Assembly: GCF_006539185.1 (NCBI RefSeq)
Contig: NZ_BJMN01000047.1
Span: 20,644 to 84,643 of the forward strand
Length of the DNA stretch: 64,000 bases
Origin: Streptomyces gardneri
GTDB lineage: Bacteria > Actinomycetota > Actinomycetes > Streptomycetales > Streptomycetaceae
Direction of reading: 5' to 3'
Shown: one piece after another, positions 37,920 to 47,245 of the stretch
Layout: each line of letters opens with the position of its first letter
How positions within the stretch are numbered: the stretch's first letter is position 1
Translations under genes and position numbers: made by a program
Notes under the pieces: generated by a model
Seen by the model: the letters and a program-made list of their open reading frames with translations, nothing else
Told to the model about the DNA's origin: nothing
Databases searched by the model: none

Positions 37920-40900
37920 TTACTGCTGAGGGGCTGGCGGAGCCTGCGCAGGCCCCTGGGGGTCGGCCTGCGGGGGCAGCGGCTGCCCGGCCTGGGGCTG
38001 CGCCGGATCCTGCGGCGGCTGCTGCTGCCAGGCCTGCGGCACACCCGGCTGCCCGGGCTGACCCGGCTGTCCGGGCTGCTGCGGATAGGGCTGCGGGGCC
38101 TGGGCCGGGTACGGCTGACCCGGTGCGGGCTGCCCCGGTGCGTACTGACCCGGCATCGGCTGTCCGGGCATCGGCTGACCCGGCTGGGGGTACGCCGGCT
38201 GGGGGTACGGCTGCCCGGGCTGCGGAGCCTGGGGCGCGTACGGCTGACCCGGCGCGGGCTGCCCGGGAGCGTACTGCCCCGGCATGGGCTGACCGGGCGT
38301 CGGCTGTCCGGGCACGGGCTGTCCGGGCGCGGGCTGACCGGGGGCGTACTGCCCCGGCGCCGGCTGTCCGGGCATCGGCTGACCGGGCATCGGCTGACCG
38401 GGCGGGAACTGACCGGGCGGGAACTGACCAGGCGGGAACTGGCCGGGCGGGAACTGTCCGGGCAGCTGCTGACCTGCCGCGTACTGCTCGGGCGCGTACT
38501 GTCCGGGCGGCGCGTACTGCTCGGGCATCGGCTGGCCCGGCATCGGCGGCGCCATGTGCGGCGGCAGACCGCCCTGGCCGTCGCCGGTCCACAGCCCCTG
38601 CGCCTGCTGCGCGCGGACGAAGTCCTCGGCCACCATCGCCGACAGGTGGAAGTACGCCTCGCGCGTCTTCGGCCGCATCATGTCGAGGTCCACCTCGGCA
38701 CCGGCCGACAGGTGCTCGTCGAAGGGCACGACCACGACACCGCGGCAGCGGGTCTGGAAGTGCTGCACGATGTCCTCGACCTTGATCATCTTTCCGGTCT
38801 CGCGGACACCGGAGATGACCGTGATCGAGCGCTGCACCAGGTCCGCGTACCCGTGCGCGGAGAGCCAGTCCAGCGTCGTCGACGCGCTGGAGGCGCCGTC
38901 CACGGAGGGCGTGGAGATGATGATCAGCTGATCGGCGAGGTCGAGCACGCCCCGCATGGCGCTGTACAGCAGACCCGTACCCGAGTCCGTGAGGATGATC
39001 GGGTACTGCTTGCCGAGGACGTCGATGGCGCGCCGGTAGTCCTCGTCGTTGAACGTCGTCGAGACGGCCGGGTCCACGTCGTTGGCGAGGATCTCCAGGC
39101 CGGAGGGCGCCTGCGAGGTGAACCGGCGGATGTCCATGTACGAGTTCAGGTACGGGATCGCCTGCACCAGGTCGCGGATGGTCGCCCCGGTCTCGCGCCG
39201 CACGCGGCGGCCGAGGGTGCCGGCGTCCGGGTTGGCGTCGATCGCCAGGATCTTGTCCTGCCGCTCGGTCGCCAGGGTCGCGCCGAGCGCGGTCGTCGTC
39301 GTGGTCTTGCCGACACCGCCCTTGAGCGAGATGACCGCGATCCGGTAGCAGGAGAGGACGGGCGTACGGATCAGCTCCAGCTTCCGCTGCCGCTCCGCCT
39401 CCTCCTTCTTGCCGCCGAGCTTGAAGCGGGCCGCGCCGCCGGGGTTGCGGCTCGACTTCGCCTTCTGCTTGTTGTTCCGCAGGAGACGGTCGGAGGACAG
39501 CTCCACGGCCGCGTTGTAGCCGAGCGGGGCGCCGGGCACGGACCGCTCGCGCTGATCGTGCGTCACGGGCGAGGGCCAGGCGGCCCCGGTCCGCGGGTCG
39601 ACGGGCGGCTGCGCCTCCTGCGGCGGTACGGCGCCGGGGTGCGGGTAGCCGTATCCGTCGGATGCCTGCGGGTAGCCGTACCCGGCGGCGGGCTGCGCCT
39701 GCGCCTGCGGCGGCACACCGGCGGGGCCGCCGGGCTGCTGCTGCCCCTGCGGGTAGCCGTAACCGCCCTGCGGCGGCTGCGGGGGAGTGCCGGGGTGCGG
39801 GAAGCCGTAGCCGCCCTGCGGTGCCTGAGGGGCCTGCGGTGGTACGGCGCCGGGCTGCGGATATCCGTACGCTCCCGGGGCCTGCGGCGGTACGGGTGCG
39901 GGGGCGGCGGGTCCGGGGGTGCCGGGCGCCGCCGGGGCGGGCCAGGCCGCGGTGGGCGGCAGCGGCGCGGCCTGGGGCGCCGGCTGGGCGCCCGGAACCG
40001 GCTGCGCGGGCCACTGCTGAGCGGGCGCGGGCGCGGCCGGCTGGAACGACGGCGGCAACGGCGGGAGTCCGGCTCCACCCTGCGGGGCGGCGGGCGGATA
40101 GGCGCCGGGTGCCGGGTCGGCCTGGGGTGCGACACCCGCGTACGGTCCGGGAGCCGCGGGGGCGAAGTCCGGCTGCGCGCCGGCACCGGGGAAGGGTGCC
40201 GGAGCGGGGTCGGCCGGAGATCCGGTGCCAGGGAGGGCTCCCGGAGCGGTGGCGTCACCGGCCTCGGAGTCATCGGCCGAGGCGACGACGACGTCGTCGT
40301 GCTCCGCACCGCTGTCCGATGCGGCAACGGCCTCGACATCAGCGTCAGCACCAGCATCAGCGACCGCGTCGACGTCGATGGCGGCCTCGGAGTCCGCCGC
40401 GGGAGCCGACGGGGCGTCCGCCGTCTCACCGCCACTGTCACTGGCACCGTCGGCGCCAGCGCCGGCGTCGGCGTCGGACGCGGCGGTCACCACGTCGTCC
40501 GCGCTCGTCGCGTCCACCTCCGCTTCCGCGTCGGCAGCCGTCGTAGCGGCGGAGGCATTGCCCTCGACGGTCTCCGGCGCCTCGGCACCGACCGCTGCGG
40601 GGGCTTCCCCGCCGGCGGCCTCGTTCCGCGCGGCCTTCGCCGCGGCCGAGCGCTCGGCCATCTCGCGCTTGAGCGCGCCGGGAGAGAAGCGCATGGTCGC
40701 GCCGCTCTCCACATCGCCTCCGCCGAACGGCACGCCGGCGGCGGGGGTCGCCGCCGCGGCAGGCATCTCGGGCGCGGCCGAAGGCGCGGGAATCGGCAGA
40801 GGCGCAGGGACGGGTGCAGGCGCGGGCGCGGGTGCAGGTACGGGCAGCGGCGCAGGCGGCGTCACGGCGGCGGGCATCTCCGGCGCGCCCGTACCGGGCA

Positions 40901-41267
40901 CGAAGGGTGCCACCGGAGCCACGGGCACCCCAGGAGTCACGGGAGCAACGGGAGTACCGGGCACCCCAGGAACCACCGGAGCAACAGGGGCCACCGGCGG
41001 CACCGGCATCGGCGCCGGCGGCTGCTGCGCGCCCCAGCCGGGCTCGAAGCCGCTTCCCGCCGGGAGCCCGGGCACCGCGACCGGCGCCCCGCTCGGCGGC
41101 GGGGGAGTGGCACCGCCCGCCGCACCGCCCGACGCGTTCTGCGTGTACCAGGCGGGCGGGGTGTAGTCGATGGTGAACTCACCCGTCATCTCGGCGGGAT
41201 CCGCGTCGGACTGATCGTCGGCGGGCGGATTCCAACCCCCGTGGATCTCGTCGCGATCGCCGTTCAC
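37920..41267 (-). CDS. EspI-like MinD/ParA-family ATPase of the type VII secretion locus
   Basis: This 1,115-residue protein has a long Pro/Ala/Asp-rich N-terminal region (about 1-560). A MinD-like ATPase follows with deviant Walker A ISLKGGVGKTTTTTALGATL (about 643-662), AIDANPDAGTLG, ILTDSGTGL and a histidine-containing C-lobe. The tail (about 895-1115) is built from Gly-Pro-Gln repeats such as QFPPGQ, QYAPGQP and QPMPGQ. It resembles mycobacterial EspI, which is linked to ESX-1 activity control under ATP limitation. Here the repeat tail is at the C-terminus as well as the N-terminus. It lies at the 3' end of the minus-strand type VII genes; the start at ATG 41267 follows aggaggca (reverse strand of tgcctcct). 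Confidence 0.85.
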   Translation of the reverse strand: MNGDRDEIHGGWNPPADDQSDADPAEMTGEFTIDYTPPAWYTQNASGGAAGGATPPPPSGAPVAVPGLPAGSGFEPGWGAQQPPAPMPVPPVAPVAPVVPGVPGTPVAPVTPGVPVAPVAPFVPGTGAPEMPAAVTPPAPLPVPAPAPAPAPVPAPLPIPAPSAAPEMPAAAATPAAGVPFGGGDVESGATMRFSPGALKREMAERSAAAKAARNEAAGGEAPAAVGAEAPETVEGNASAATTAADAEAEVDATSADDVVTAASDADAGAGADGASDSGGETADAPSAPAADSEAAIDVDAVADAGADADVEAVAASDSGAEHDDVVVASADDSEAGDATAPGALPGTGSPADPAPAPFPGAGAQPDFAPAAPGPYAGVAPQADPAPGAYPPAAPQGGAGLPPLPPSFQPAAPAPAQQWPAQPVPGAQPAPQAAPLPPTAAWPAPAAPGTPGPAAPAPVPPQAPGAYGYPQPGAVPPQAPQAPQGGYGFPHPGTPPQPPQGGYGYPQGQQQPGGPAGVPPQAQAQPAAGYGYPQASDGYGYPHPGAVPPQEAQPPVDPRTGAAWPSPVTHDQRERSVPGAPLGYNAAVELSSDRLLRNNKQKAKSSRNPGGAARFKLGGKKEEAERQRKLELIRTPVLSCYRIAVISLKGGVGKTTTTTALGATLATERQDKILAIDANPDAGTLGRRVRRETGATIRDLVQAIPYLNSYMDIRRFTSQAPSGLEILANDVDPAVSTTFNDEDYRRAIDVLGKQYPIILTDSGTGLLYSAMRGVLDLADQLIIISTPSVDGASSASTTLDWLSAHGYADLVQRSITVISGVRETGKMIKVEDIVQHFQTRCRGVVVVPFDEHLSAGAEVDLDMMRPKTREAYFHLSAMVAEDFVRAQQAQGLWTGDGQGGLPPHMAPPMPGQPMPEQYAPPGQYAPEQYAAGQQLPGQFPPGQFPPGQFPPGQFPPGQPMPGQPMPGQPAPGQYAPGQPAPGQPVPGQPTPGQPMPGQYAPGQPAPGQPYAPQAPQPGQPYPQPAYPQPGQPMPGQPMPGQYAPGQPAPGQPYPAQAPQPYPQQPGQPGQPGQPGVPQAWQQQPPQDPAQPQAGQPLPPQADPQGPAQAPPAPQQ

Positions 41268-41435
41268 TTTGCCTCCTGGTGTGGTCGAGCACCCTTGTGC
41301 CGTTGTGGGCGGGGCTCTTCCAGCCTAATCGGCGCGGCATCCCGCGGGCAGGCCCGGCAGCCGCTCCGCGACCGCCGTGCCGACCGGGTCAAGCCCCCAA
41401 GTGACCCGGTCGCGCCGCAGAGTGAGAACCCAGAC

Positions 41436-41471
41436 CGTTCAAAACGATGCAAAAACGGACTTACTTGAACG
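41436..41471. promoter_or_regulatory. AT-rich inverted repeat in the gap before the EspI-like gene
   Basis: cgttcaa (41436-41442) and ttgaacg (41465-41471) flank 22 bases containing aaaacgatgcaaaaa, unusually A-rich for this chromosome. The 216-base gap probably holds the EspI-like gene's own promoter. Confidence 0.35.
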
Positions 41472-41483
41472 ACTTCGTGCCGC

Positions 41484-42296
41484 TCAGTCCATTCTGCGCG
41501 CGCCGCCCAACAATCCGGTCTCGGCGTCCGTCGCCTGCGTCATCACGAACTGCCGGTCGCCGGGGGTGCACCACAGGGTCACCCCGTCCGCGAGCGTCGA
41601 CAGCGCCTCGTACTCGTGGCGCGGGAGGCTCATGATGCGGCCGATCTGCGCGGCCTCGTCCGGGGAGACCCGCTGGACGCCGACCAGCGAGGACTTCTCC
41701 AGGAGACGGGGCGCGACCGGGCTCAGATACGGCAGCAGCGTCACGACCGACTGCCAGGGCGCCGACACGACACGGCCGCGCGGCGGCCGCATGCCGCAGT
41801 CGCGCACCACGACCACCGGACTGCCCGCCGAGGCGCCCTGCGGCGGCACCCGGCCCACGTCGTGCAGCGAGACGCACGGCTGCCCGCCGCCCGCCGCCTG
41901 CGCGAGCGGGGTCCACGCCTGCGCGCGGCCGGTCTCGACGGCCACCCGCGCGCCCGTGGCGGCCGCGCGCAGCGCGAGCACCTGGGCGGTCCACAGACCG
42001 CCGATGAGCGTGACGTCGTACGGGACGGGCCGGTTGATGCCGAGCACGGCCGGCCGGCTCTCGGCGTCCACGCCGATCACCACGCCGTCGTCCCCGACGG
42101 GCAGGGCCAGCGCGTCGAGCAGGTCGACGGGCACGGAGTGCCGGTCGCGGCGCGGCCCGACGAGCCCGAAACCGAACCGGGGCCGCGCGTCCCGTGCCGT
42201 GCGCCCGGCGGAGCGCGCGGAGCGGGAGTCACGGCGAGAGGGCGACGCACCGGAAGGAGCGCCGGAACCCGACGGCGTACCGAAGGAGTGGGACAT
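41484..42296 (-). CDS. Type VII secretion-associated protein, unknown
   Basis: The 270-residue protein has a polar, Ser/Arg-rich N-terminus (1-45), then a mixed alpha/beta domain. It begins VPVDLLDALALPVGDDGVVI and continues YDVTLIGGLWTAQVLALRAA, then GSPVVVVRDC and LADGVTLWCTPGDRQFVMTQ near the end. No membrane helix or nucleotide motif is seen. Its start overlaps the eccE stop (TGATG), so the two are translationally coupled. It is probably a cytosolic partner of the EccE/EspI-like pair. I do not recognise a named family. Confidence 0.75.
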   Translation of the reverse strand: MSHSFGTPSGSGAPSGASPSRRDSRSARSAGRTARDARPRFGFGLVGPRRDRHSVPVDLLDALALPVGDDGVVIGVDAESRPAVLGINRPVPYDVTLIGGLWTAQVLALRAAATGARVAVETGRAQAWTPLAQAAGGGQPCVSLHDVGRVPPQGASAGSPVVVVRDCGMRPPRGRVVSAPWQSVVTLLPYLSPVAPRLLEKSSLVGVQRVSPDEAAQIGRIMSLPRHEYEALSTLADGVTLWCTPGDRQFVMTQATDAETGLLGGARRMD

Positions 42297-43600
42297 CAGC
42301 GCGCACCCCCCAGCGGCAGCGTCGCGAGCATGCCCGGCACCTGTTCCCGGTCGAGCCGCACCAGGCCCGTCCGCACGCCGCGCGCCGCGCGCTCCAGCTC
42401 GTGCCGCGCGGCGACCAGTTCCTCGTCGCTGCGCCCGGTGATCCGTACGTGTCCGGTCACCGTCACCTCCTGCCGGTCCCCGCCGCTCAGCGTCAGGCTG
42501 AACGTCGTCGCGAGCGCGGGCAGCGAGGTCAGCAGGGCCACGAGCTGCGGCATCGAGGCGCCCGCGCTGCCGCCGGGACCGCCCAACTGGGGCCAGCGCC
42601 CCACCCAGTACGTCGTGTGGCGCCGGTCGTCGACCCGCCAGGTCCGCGCGGTCTCCTGCGTCCGCCGGGCCAGCGGCTGCCCACGGCCCGCCTGCGCTAT
42701 CGCCATCGGGCTCGCGCAGGTCGAGGTCGCGATCGCCGAGGTCAGCTCCTGCTCGGTCAGCACGCTCGCCCGGAAACCGGCGCCCGCGAGACGGCTCGCC
42801 AGCTGGTCGGCGGCCCGCACCACGCACTTCTGCGCGCCCGTCACGCCGCCGCCGCGCGCGGCGACCGCCTCCGGGCACAGTTCGGGGTCCAGCTTGAGTG
42901 CGATCCAGGTGATCCGGACGGCGGGCGAACCCGTCTGCGCCTGGAGCGGCCCGTAGTTGCGCGCGGCCATCGACTGCGCCGGCAGATGCGGCGCGGGAGC
43001 GGGCTGCGTGTGCTGCACGATCTGCGCCGACTCCAGCCGGATGCCGTCCACGCTCAGGACGTCCCGCACGAGCCCGACGGGCAGCGGCCGCGCGCCACGG
43101 TCGGGCCGCAGCGCCGTGCCGTCCGACTCGACCCGCAGCACGGCGGTCAGGAAGGTGCCGTCACCGATCATCCCGACCGGCCGGCGGTCACGATCGCTGT
43201 ACGCGTACGTCCGCAGCGCCGGGTCGCACTCGACGACCGGGGCGAGCCCCGGCTCCGTGCCCTCCGGCACGGTGAAGGAGGCCGCCCGGCGCGAACGGGC
43301 GCGCAGCGCGAGGAAGGTGCCGAGCCACTCGGGCAGGGACCGCCGGTGCCGGCGTACGAGCGCCAGCAGTACGAGCACGACGGCGACGACGCCCGCGGGC
43401 ACCAGCATCAGCTGGTCCACGACCCAGGCGACGGCGAGCAACGCCGCCGCAACCTCTATCAGTACGAGCTGTTGCAATCGGAACGAACCGAAGTGTCCAG
43501 GACGTGCCTGAAGCCTCGGTGAGACCGAGGAAACTGATCCCGTGGAAGGGGGTGTGGAAGCGGTGGCCGCGCCGGGCCGCCTCCGCGTGGCGGAAGCCAT
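42296..43600 (-). CDS. eccE: Type VII secretion membrane protein EccE
   Basis: The 434-residue protein has two adjacent membrane helices (about 45-63 and 66-83, LVLIEVAAALLAVAWVVDQL and AGVVAVVLVLLALV), then a large soluble domain, the EccE layout. GTFLTAVLRVESDGTALRP and RTWRVDDRRHTTYWVGRWPQ are typical strands. EccE completes the EccBCDE membrane complex. ATG 43600 is preceded by a gaggggga site. It is divergent from eccB, sharing a 191-base promoter region (43601-43791) that includes a catagtag -10-like site. Confidence 0.85.
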   Translation of the reverse strand: MASATRRRPGAATASTPPSTGSVSSVSPRLQARPGHFGSFRLQQLVLIEVAAALLAVAWVVDQLMLVPAGVVAVVLVLLALVRRHRRSLPEWLGTFLALRARSRRAASFTVPEGTEPGLAPVVECDPALRTYAYSDRDRRPVGMIGDGTFLTAVLRVESDGTALRPDRGARPLPVGLVRDVLSVDGIRLESAQIVQHTQPAPAPHLPAQSMAARNYGPLQAQTGSPAVRITWIALKLDPELCPEAVAARGGGVTGAQKCVVRAADQLASRLAGAGFRASVLTEQELTSAIATSTCASPMAIAQAGRGQPLARRTQETARTWRVDDRRHTTYWVGRWPQLGGPGGSAGASMPQLVALLTSLPALATTFSLTLSGGDRQEVTVTGHVRITGRSDEELVAARHELERAARGVRTGLVRLDREQVPGMLATLPLGGAR

Positions 43601-43791
43601 GATGGAGAATCCCCCTCAATTCGTCCCGATCGCCCTGGCCCGCCAGGGCTTTGGCGGCCGGATCACCCTACCCGCCCCACGAACACCACGGGACAGCAGG
43701 CATAGTAGGGGGCCGGTCCGACAGCCGGGGCCCGGGTGTCACCTTCCCCCGGACCCCGCGCGAAGACTGCGCCTGACGAGAATGGGGACTC

Positions 43792-45366
43792 ATGGCATCG
43801 CGCCGGGACGAGCTGAACGCGTACACCTTTGCGAAGAAGCGCACGGTGGCGGCATTCCTCCAACCCTCGCCCTCCGGTACGGAGGAGGGGGCGCCGAGGC
43901 CGCTGCGCGCGATCGTCCCCGGCCTCATCGTCGGCGCGCTGGTGATGGCGGGCTTCGGCGCCTGGGGCATGTTCAGCCCGCAGGCCCCCAAGGGATGGGA
44001 CGTCCCCGGAACCCGGGTGATCGTCGGCAAGCAGTCGACGACCCGGTACGTCGTCCTGGAGACCGGCAAGGGCAAGGACAAGAAGACGCTGCTCCATCCC
44101 GTCCTCAACCTCGCCTCCGCCCGTCTCCTGCTCAACCCCGACCAGTTCCAGGTCGTGCAGGTCGCCGACAAGAAGCTCGACGAGGACAAGCAGCGCGGCC
44201 CGATCCTCGGCATCCCCTACGCCCCCGACAGGCTGCCCGCCGCCGACGACGCGGGCGCGGAGAAGCGCTGGGCCGTCTGCGAGCAGCCAGGCGGTGGCAA
44301 GGGCGCCAGCGTCCAGAAGGCGACCTTCCTCTTCGCCCAGCGCGACCTCCCGCGCACCGAGGGCGCGAACAAGCTCGACGACGGGGAGATCCTGTACGTC
44401 AAGGGTCAGAAGGACTCCGCCCAGTTCATCGTCGACCACACCGGCACCAAGTACCCGGTGAAGGCCGACCGGCCCGGACTGCTCTCCGCCCTCGTCGGCC
44501 TCAGCAAGGGCCTCGTCAAGGAGCCGCAGCCCGTCACCGACGACTGGCTCGCCACCCTGAAGACCGGCGACCCGGTCGACTTCCCGAGCCTCAAGGGCCT
44601 CGGCGGCCAGGTCGGCGCCCCCGCCGCCGTCCCCGGCAGCACGCTGAAGGAGACCGAGAACCGCATCGGCATGGTGCTTCAGGCCCACACCGGCTCCGGG
44701 CCCCAGGACTACGTCGTGCTGCCCGGCCGGGTCCAGCCCGTCTCCGCGTTCACCGCCTGGCTCCTCATCAACTCCCCTGAGACCGGCGTCCTCGACATGG
44801 ACGGCGAGCGCACCACCGTCGACGCCTCCTCCTTCGTCCCGGACCCCAAGGTCTTCAACGGGAACGTGCGCTGGCCGCAGAAGCAGTCCAAGCAGGTCAA
44901 CTCCGCGACCGGCGACGGTGCCCGCGACACCCTCTGCAGCGTCCTCACCGACGTCGACGAGAAGGGCGAGACCACCCTCACCACCTGGGCCGGCCCCAAG
45001 TACCCCGCAGAGATCACCGCCGGCGGCACCAGCACGTACGTCACCCCGGGCAGCGGCCTGCTCTACACCCAGGTCCAGGGCCAGGGACATAAGGAGACGC
45101 CGGACGGCGGCTCCCTCTTCCTCGTCACCGACACCGGACTGCGGTACGCCGTCCAGGCCAACGGCGACAGCGACTCCGCCCGCTCCGAGATCGGCACCGG
45201 GGACCAGGAGAAGCAGACCGACGGACGCCCGGAACCCTCCGAGGCGCAGAAGCGTCTGGGCTACGAGAAGGTCATGCCGGTCCTCGTCCCGATCGAATGG
45301 TCGGAGTTCCTGTCGAAGGGCCCGCGACTCGACACCAACAGCGCGCGTCAGCCGCAGGGTTCCTAG
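43792..45366 (+). CDS. eccB: Type VII secretion membrane protein EccB
   Basis: The 524-residue protein has a short cytosolic N-terminus (ASRRDELNAYTFAKKRTVAAFL, a signature segment), one membrane helix (about 43-63, AIVPGLIVGALVMAGFGAWG), and a long extracellular repeat domain. That domain contains RYVVLETGKGKDKKTLLHPV, NLASARLLLN and ALVGLSKG. EccB is part of the inner-membrane secretion complex and connects to mycosin. ATG 43792 has gggga upstream. mycP follows 13 bases after its stop. Confidence 0.94.
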   Translation: MASRRDELNAYTFAKKRTVAAFLQPSPSGTEEGAPRPLRAIVPGLIVGALVMAGFGAWGMFSPQAPKGWDVPGTRVIVGKQSTTRYVVLETGKGKDKKTLLHPVLNLASARLLLNPDQFQVVQVADKKLDEDKQRGPILGIPYAPDRLPAADDAGAEKRWAVCEQPGGGKGASVQKATFLFAQRDLPRTEGANKLDDGEILYVKGQKDSAQFIVDHTGTKYPVKADRPGLLSALVGLSKGLVKEPQPVTDDWLATLKTGDPVDFPSLKGLGGQVGAPAAVPGSTLKETENRIGMVLQAHTGSGPQDYVVLPGRVQPVSAFTAWLLINSPETGVLDMDGERTTVDASSFVPDPKVFNGNVRWPQKQSKQVNSATGDGARDTLCSVLTDVDEKGETTLTTWAGPKYPAEITAGGTSTYVTPGSGLLYTQVQGQGHKETPDGGSLFLVTDTGLRYAVQANGDSDSARSEIGTGDQEKQTDGRPEPSEAQKRLGYEKVMPVLVPIEWSEFLSKGPRLDTNSARQPQGS

Positions 45367-45379
45367 GGGGGTGGCACCG

Positions 45380-46651
45380 GTGACGACGACGTACCGCACG
45401 GCAGCCGCCCTGCTCACCGCCGCCACCCTGACGGGCCTCCTCGCGGCGCCCGCCGCGGCGGCGGCCCGACCGGAGACGCCCCGACCTGAGTCCTGGGCGC
45501 TCGACGGCAGCGGCGAGTGCACCTTCCCCATGAAGAAGCAGATCGAGGGCACCCCCTGGCCGCTCCAGCGGGTCCTCCTCGACGAGCTCTGGCAGCACAC
45601 CAAGGGCGAGGGCGTCAGGGTCGCCGTCATCGACACCGGGGTCGACGACGTCAACCCGCAGCTGCGTGAGGCCGTCGACGCCAAGGCGGGCAAGGACTTC
45701 CTCAAGCCCGACAAGAACAACCCCGGCTTCGGGGACGAGAAGCGCGGCAAGACCGACGGCACCGTCGACGAGGTCGGCCACGGCACCAAGGTCGCCGGCA
45801 TCATCGCGGCCCGCCCCGTCAACGGCACCGGCTTCGTCGGCCTCGCTCCCGAGGCGAAGATCATCCCGATCCGCCAGAACGACGAGAAGAACAGCGGCAA
45901 GGCCGACACGATGGCCAAGGCGATCGACTGGGCCGTCGCCAAGGGCGCGCACGTCATCAACATCTCGCAGGACACCACCCAGACCCTCGAAGCCGACTCG
46001 CCGATGGCCGTCTCGATCGCCAAGGCGATCCAGAAGAAGATCGTGGTCGTCGCCTCCGCCGGGAACGACGGCATGGACGGGAAGCTCAAGAACACCTACC
46101 CGGCGGCCTTCCCCGGGGTCCTCGCCGTCGCCTCCTCCGACCGGAACAACGAACGGGCCGCCTTCTCCCAGCCCGGCACCTTCGTGGGCGTGGCGGCCCC
46201 CGGTGTCGACATGGTCTCCACCGTCCCCGGCGGCGGCCAGTGCGTCGACAACGGTACGAGCTTCTCCGCCCCGTACGTCGCCGGCGTCGCCGCCCTGCTC
46301 CGGGCCAAGTACCCCGACTGGTCCGCCGCCCAGATCGTCACGCGGATCGAGCAGACCGCCGTCCGCTCCATCAACGACCGGGACGACTACGTCGGTTGGG
46401 GAGTGGTCGACCCGGTCAGGGCACTCGCCGACGCGCCGCCGGGCACACCGCCCGCCACGCCCACGCCCGACCCGGTCCCACCCAAACCGCCGGCGCCCGA
46501 ACCGGCCCGTCTGGCGCTGTCGGAGACTCCCCAGGAGCGCTCCGAACGGCTCGCCACCTATGCGTTGGGGATCGGCGGTGTGCTGGTGGCAGTGGTCGCC
46601 GGAACAGCCGTCGTGATCCGCGACAGCCGCCGCAGGAGAGGGGTTCGGTGA
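45380..46651 (+). CDS. mycP: Mycosin: membrane-anchored subtilisin-like protease of the type VII system
   Basis: The 423-residue protein has a signal peptide (AAALLTAATLTGLLAAPAAA), an S8 protease domain and a C-terminal membrane helix (about 388-410) followed by RRR. The triad is D85 (AVIDTG), H134 (GHGTKVAG) and S294 (NGTSFSAP). A Pro-rich linker (about 350-380) precedes the anchor. In mycobacteria mycosin stabilises the ESX complex and processes substrates. GTG 45380 has aggggg at good distance; GTG 45371 directly abuts that site. It overlaps or abuts no other gene and is followed by a 190-base gap with the esxBA promoter. Confidence 0.95.
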   Translation: MTTTYRTAAALLTAATLTGLLAAPAAAAARPETPRPESWALDGSGECTFPMKKQIEGTPWPLQRVLLDELWQHTKGEGVRVAVIDTGVDDVNPQLREAVDAKAGKDFLKPDKNNPGFGDEKRGKTDGTVDEVGHGTKVAGIIAARPVNGTGFVGLAPEAKIIPIRQNDEKNSGKADTMAKAIDWAVAKGAHVINISQDTTQTLEADSPMAVSIAKAIQKKIVVVASAGNDGMDGKLKNTYPAAFPGVLAVASSDRNNERAAFSQPGTFVGVAAPGVDMVSTVPGGGQCVDNGTSFSAPYVAGVAALLRAKYPDWSAAQIVTRIEQTAVRSINDRDDYVGWGVVDPVRALADAPPGTPPATPTPDPVPPKPPAPEPARLALSETPQERSERLATYALGIGGVLVAVVAGTAVVIRDSRRRRGVR

Positions 46652-46689
46652 ACAGCGTCACGGCCAAGTATCCGGTGCCTCCTTTGCAG

Positions 46690-46718
46690 TTGGAACTGCC
46701 GCCGCCAATGGCTAAAGT
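46690..46718 (+). promoter_or_regulatory. Candidate esxBA promoter
   Basis: TTGGAA (46690-46695) and TAAAGT (46713-46718) are separated by 17 bases, good sigma-70-type boxes. The start would give a ~115-base leader before esxB. A GTG frame from 46648 to 46857 overlaps here but looks non-coding. Confidence 0.5.
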
Positions 46719-46841
46719 GACCGTCGGGGGCACGGTAGTGCGAACCCAGCACGGGGGCGGCATCAGAAGATTCCCGTCCGCATCACGACCGGATGGCCCG
46801 ACGGCCCGGCCGTCGACGCCACCGAAGGAAGAAGGGGCAAG

Positions 46842-47192
46842 ATGTCGAAAGACCTGAACGTAACCAGTGCCGAACAGGTTCGGCTCGCAGGCCGGATCCA
46901 GGACTTCTCCGACGAGCTCCAGTCCCGCATCACCAACCTCAATGGCGTGGTCGACCGCGTCCAGGCGGGCTGGCAGGGCGCTGCGAGCAAGGAGTACGAC
47001 CGGGTCCAGAACGACCTGAACCAGCGTCTGCGCAGCATGCGGCAGGAGCTCTCCAAGCTCGAAGAGATGATGCGCATGAGCGCCGACGGGTTCTCGCGCG
47101 AGGAGGAGGACCGTCTGCGGTCCTTCCGCACGATGGACGCCAGCGGTGGCGCCGGCGGCGGCGGCAACCAGAGCGCCATCCTCGGCGTCTGA
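46842..47192 (+). CDS. esxB: WXG100-family secreted protein EsxB
   Basis: The 116-residue helical-hairpin protein has GWQGAA (about 46-51) between two helices. The first helix begins EQVRLAGRIQDFSDELQSRI and the second KEYDRVQNDLNQRLRSMRQE. The C-terminal ~20 residues are a Gly-rich tail (SGGAGGGGNQ) beyond the normal ~100 length. It is the substrate of the type VII system and likely dimerises with EsxA. ATG 46842 has gaagggg upstream. esxA starts 53 bases after its stop. Confidence 0.95.
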   Translation: MSKDLNVTSAEQVRLAGRIQDFSDELQSRITNLNGVVDRVQAGWQGAASKEYDRVQNDLNQRLRSMRQELSKLEEMMRMSADGFSREEEDRLRSFRTMDASGGAGGGGNQSAILGV

Positions 47193-47245
47193 GCCCTCCG
47201 GCTCGACCAGTCCTCCGCGCCACTCTCACTCCAGGAGTCAACACC

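Noticed and set aside
38123..38470. CRISPR-like array in the Gly-Pro-Gln repeat DNA
   Set aside because: The repeats are codon-phased, short and contiguous within a protein-coding frame, with no unique spacers.
38556..41468. Long plus-strand frame opposite the EspI-like ATPase gene
   Set aside because: It mirrors the minus-strand repeats and low-complexity GC-rich codons. The minus frame has clear ATPase motifs and a ribosome site, while the plus frame has no recognisable domain.
46648..46857. GTG-initiated frame between mycP and esxB
   Set aside because: It overlaps the proposed esxBA promoter and the esxB start, has poor codon character and no family resemblance.
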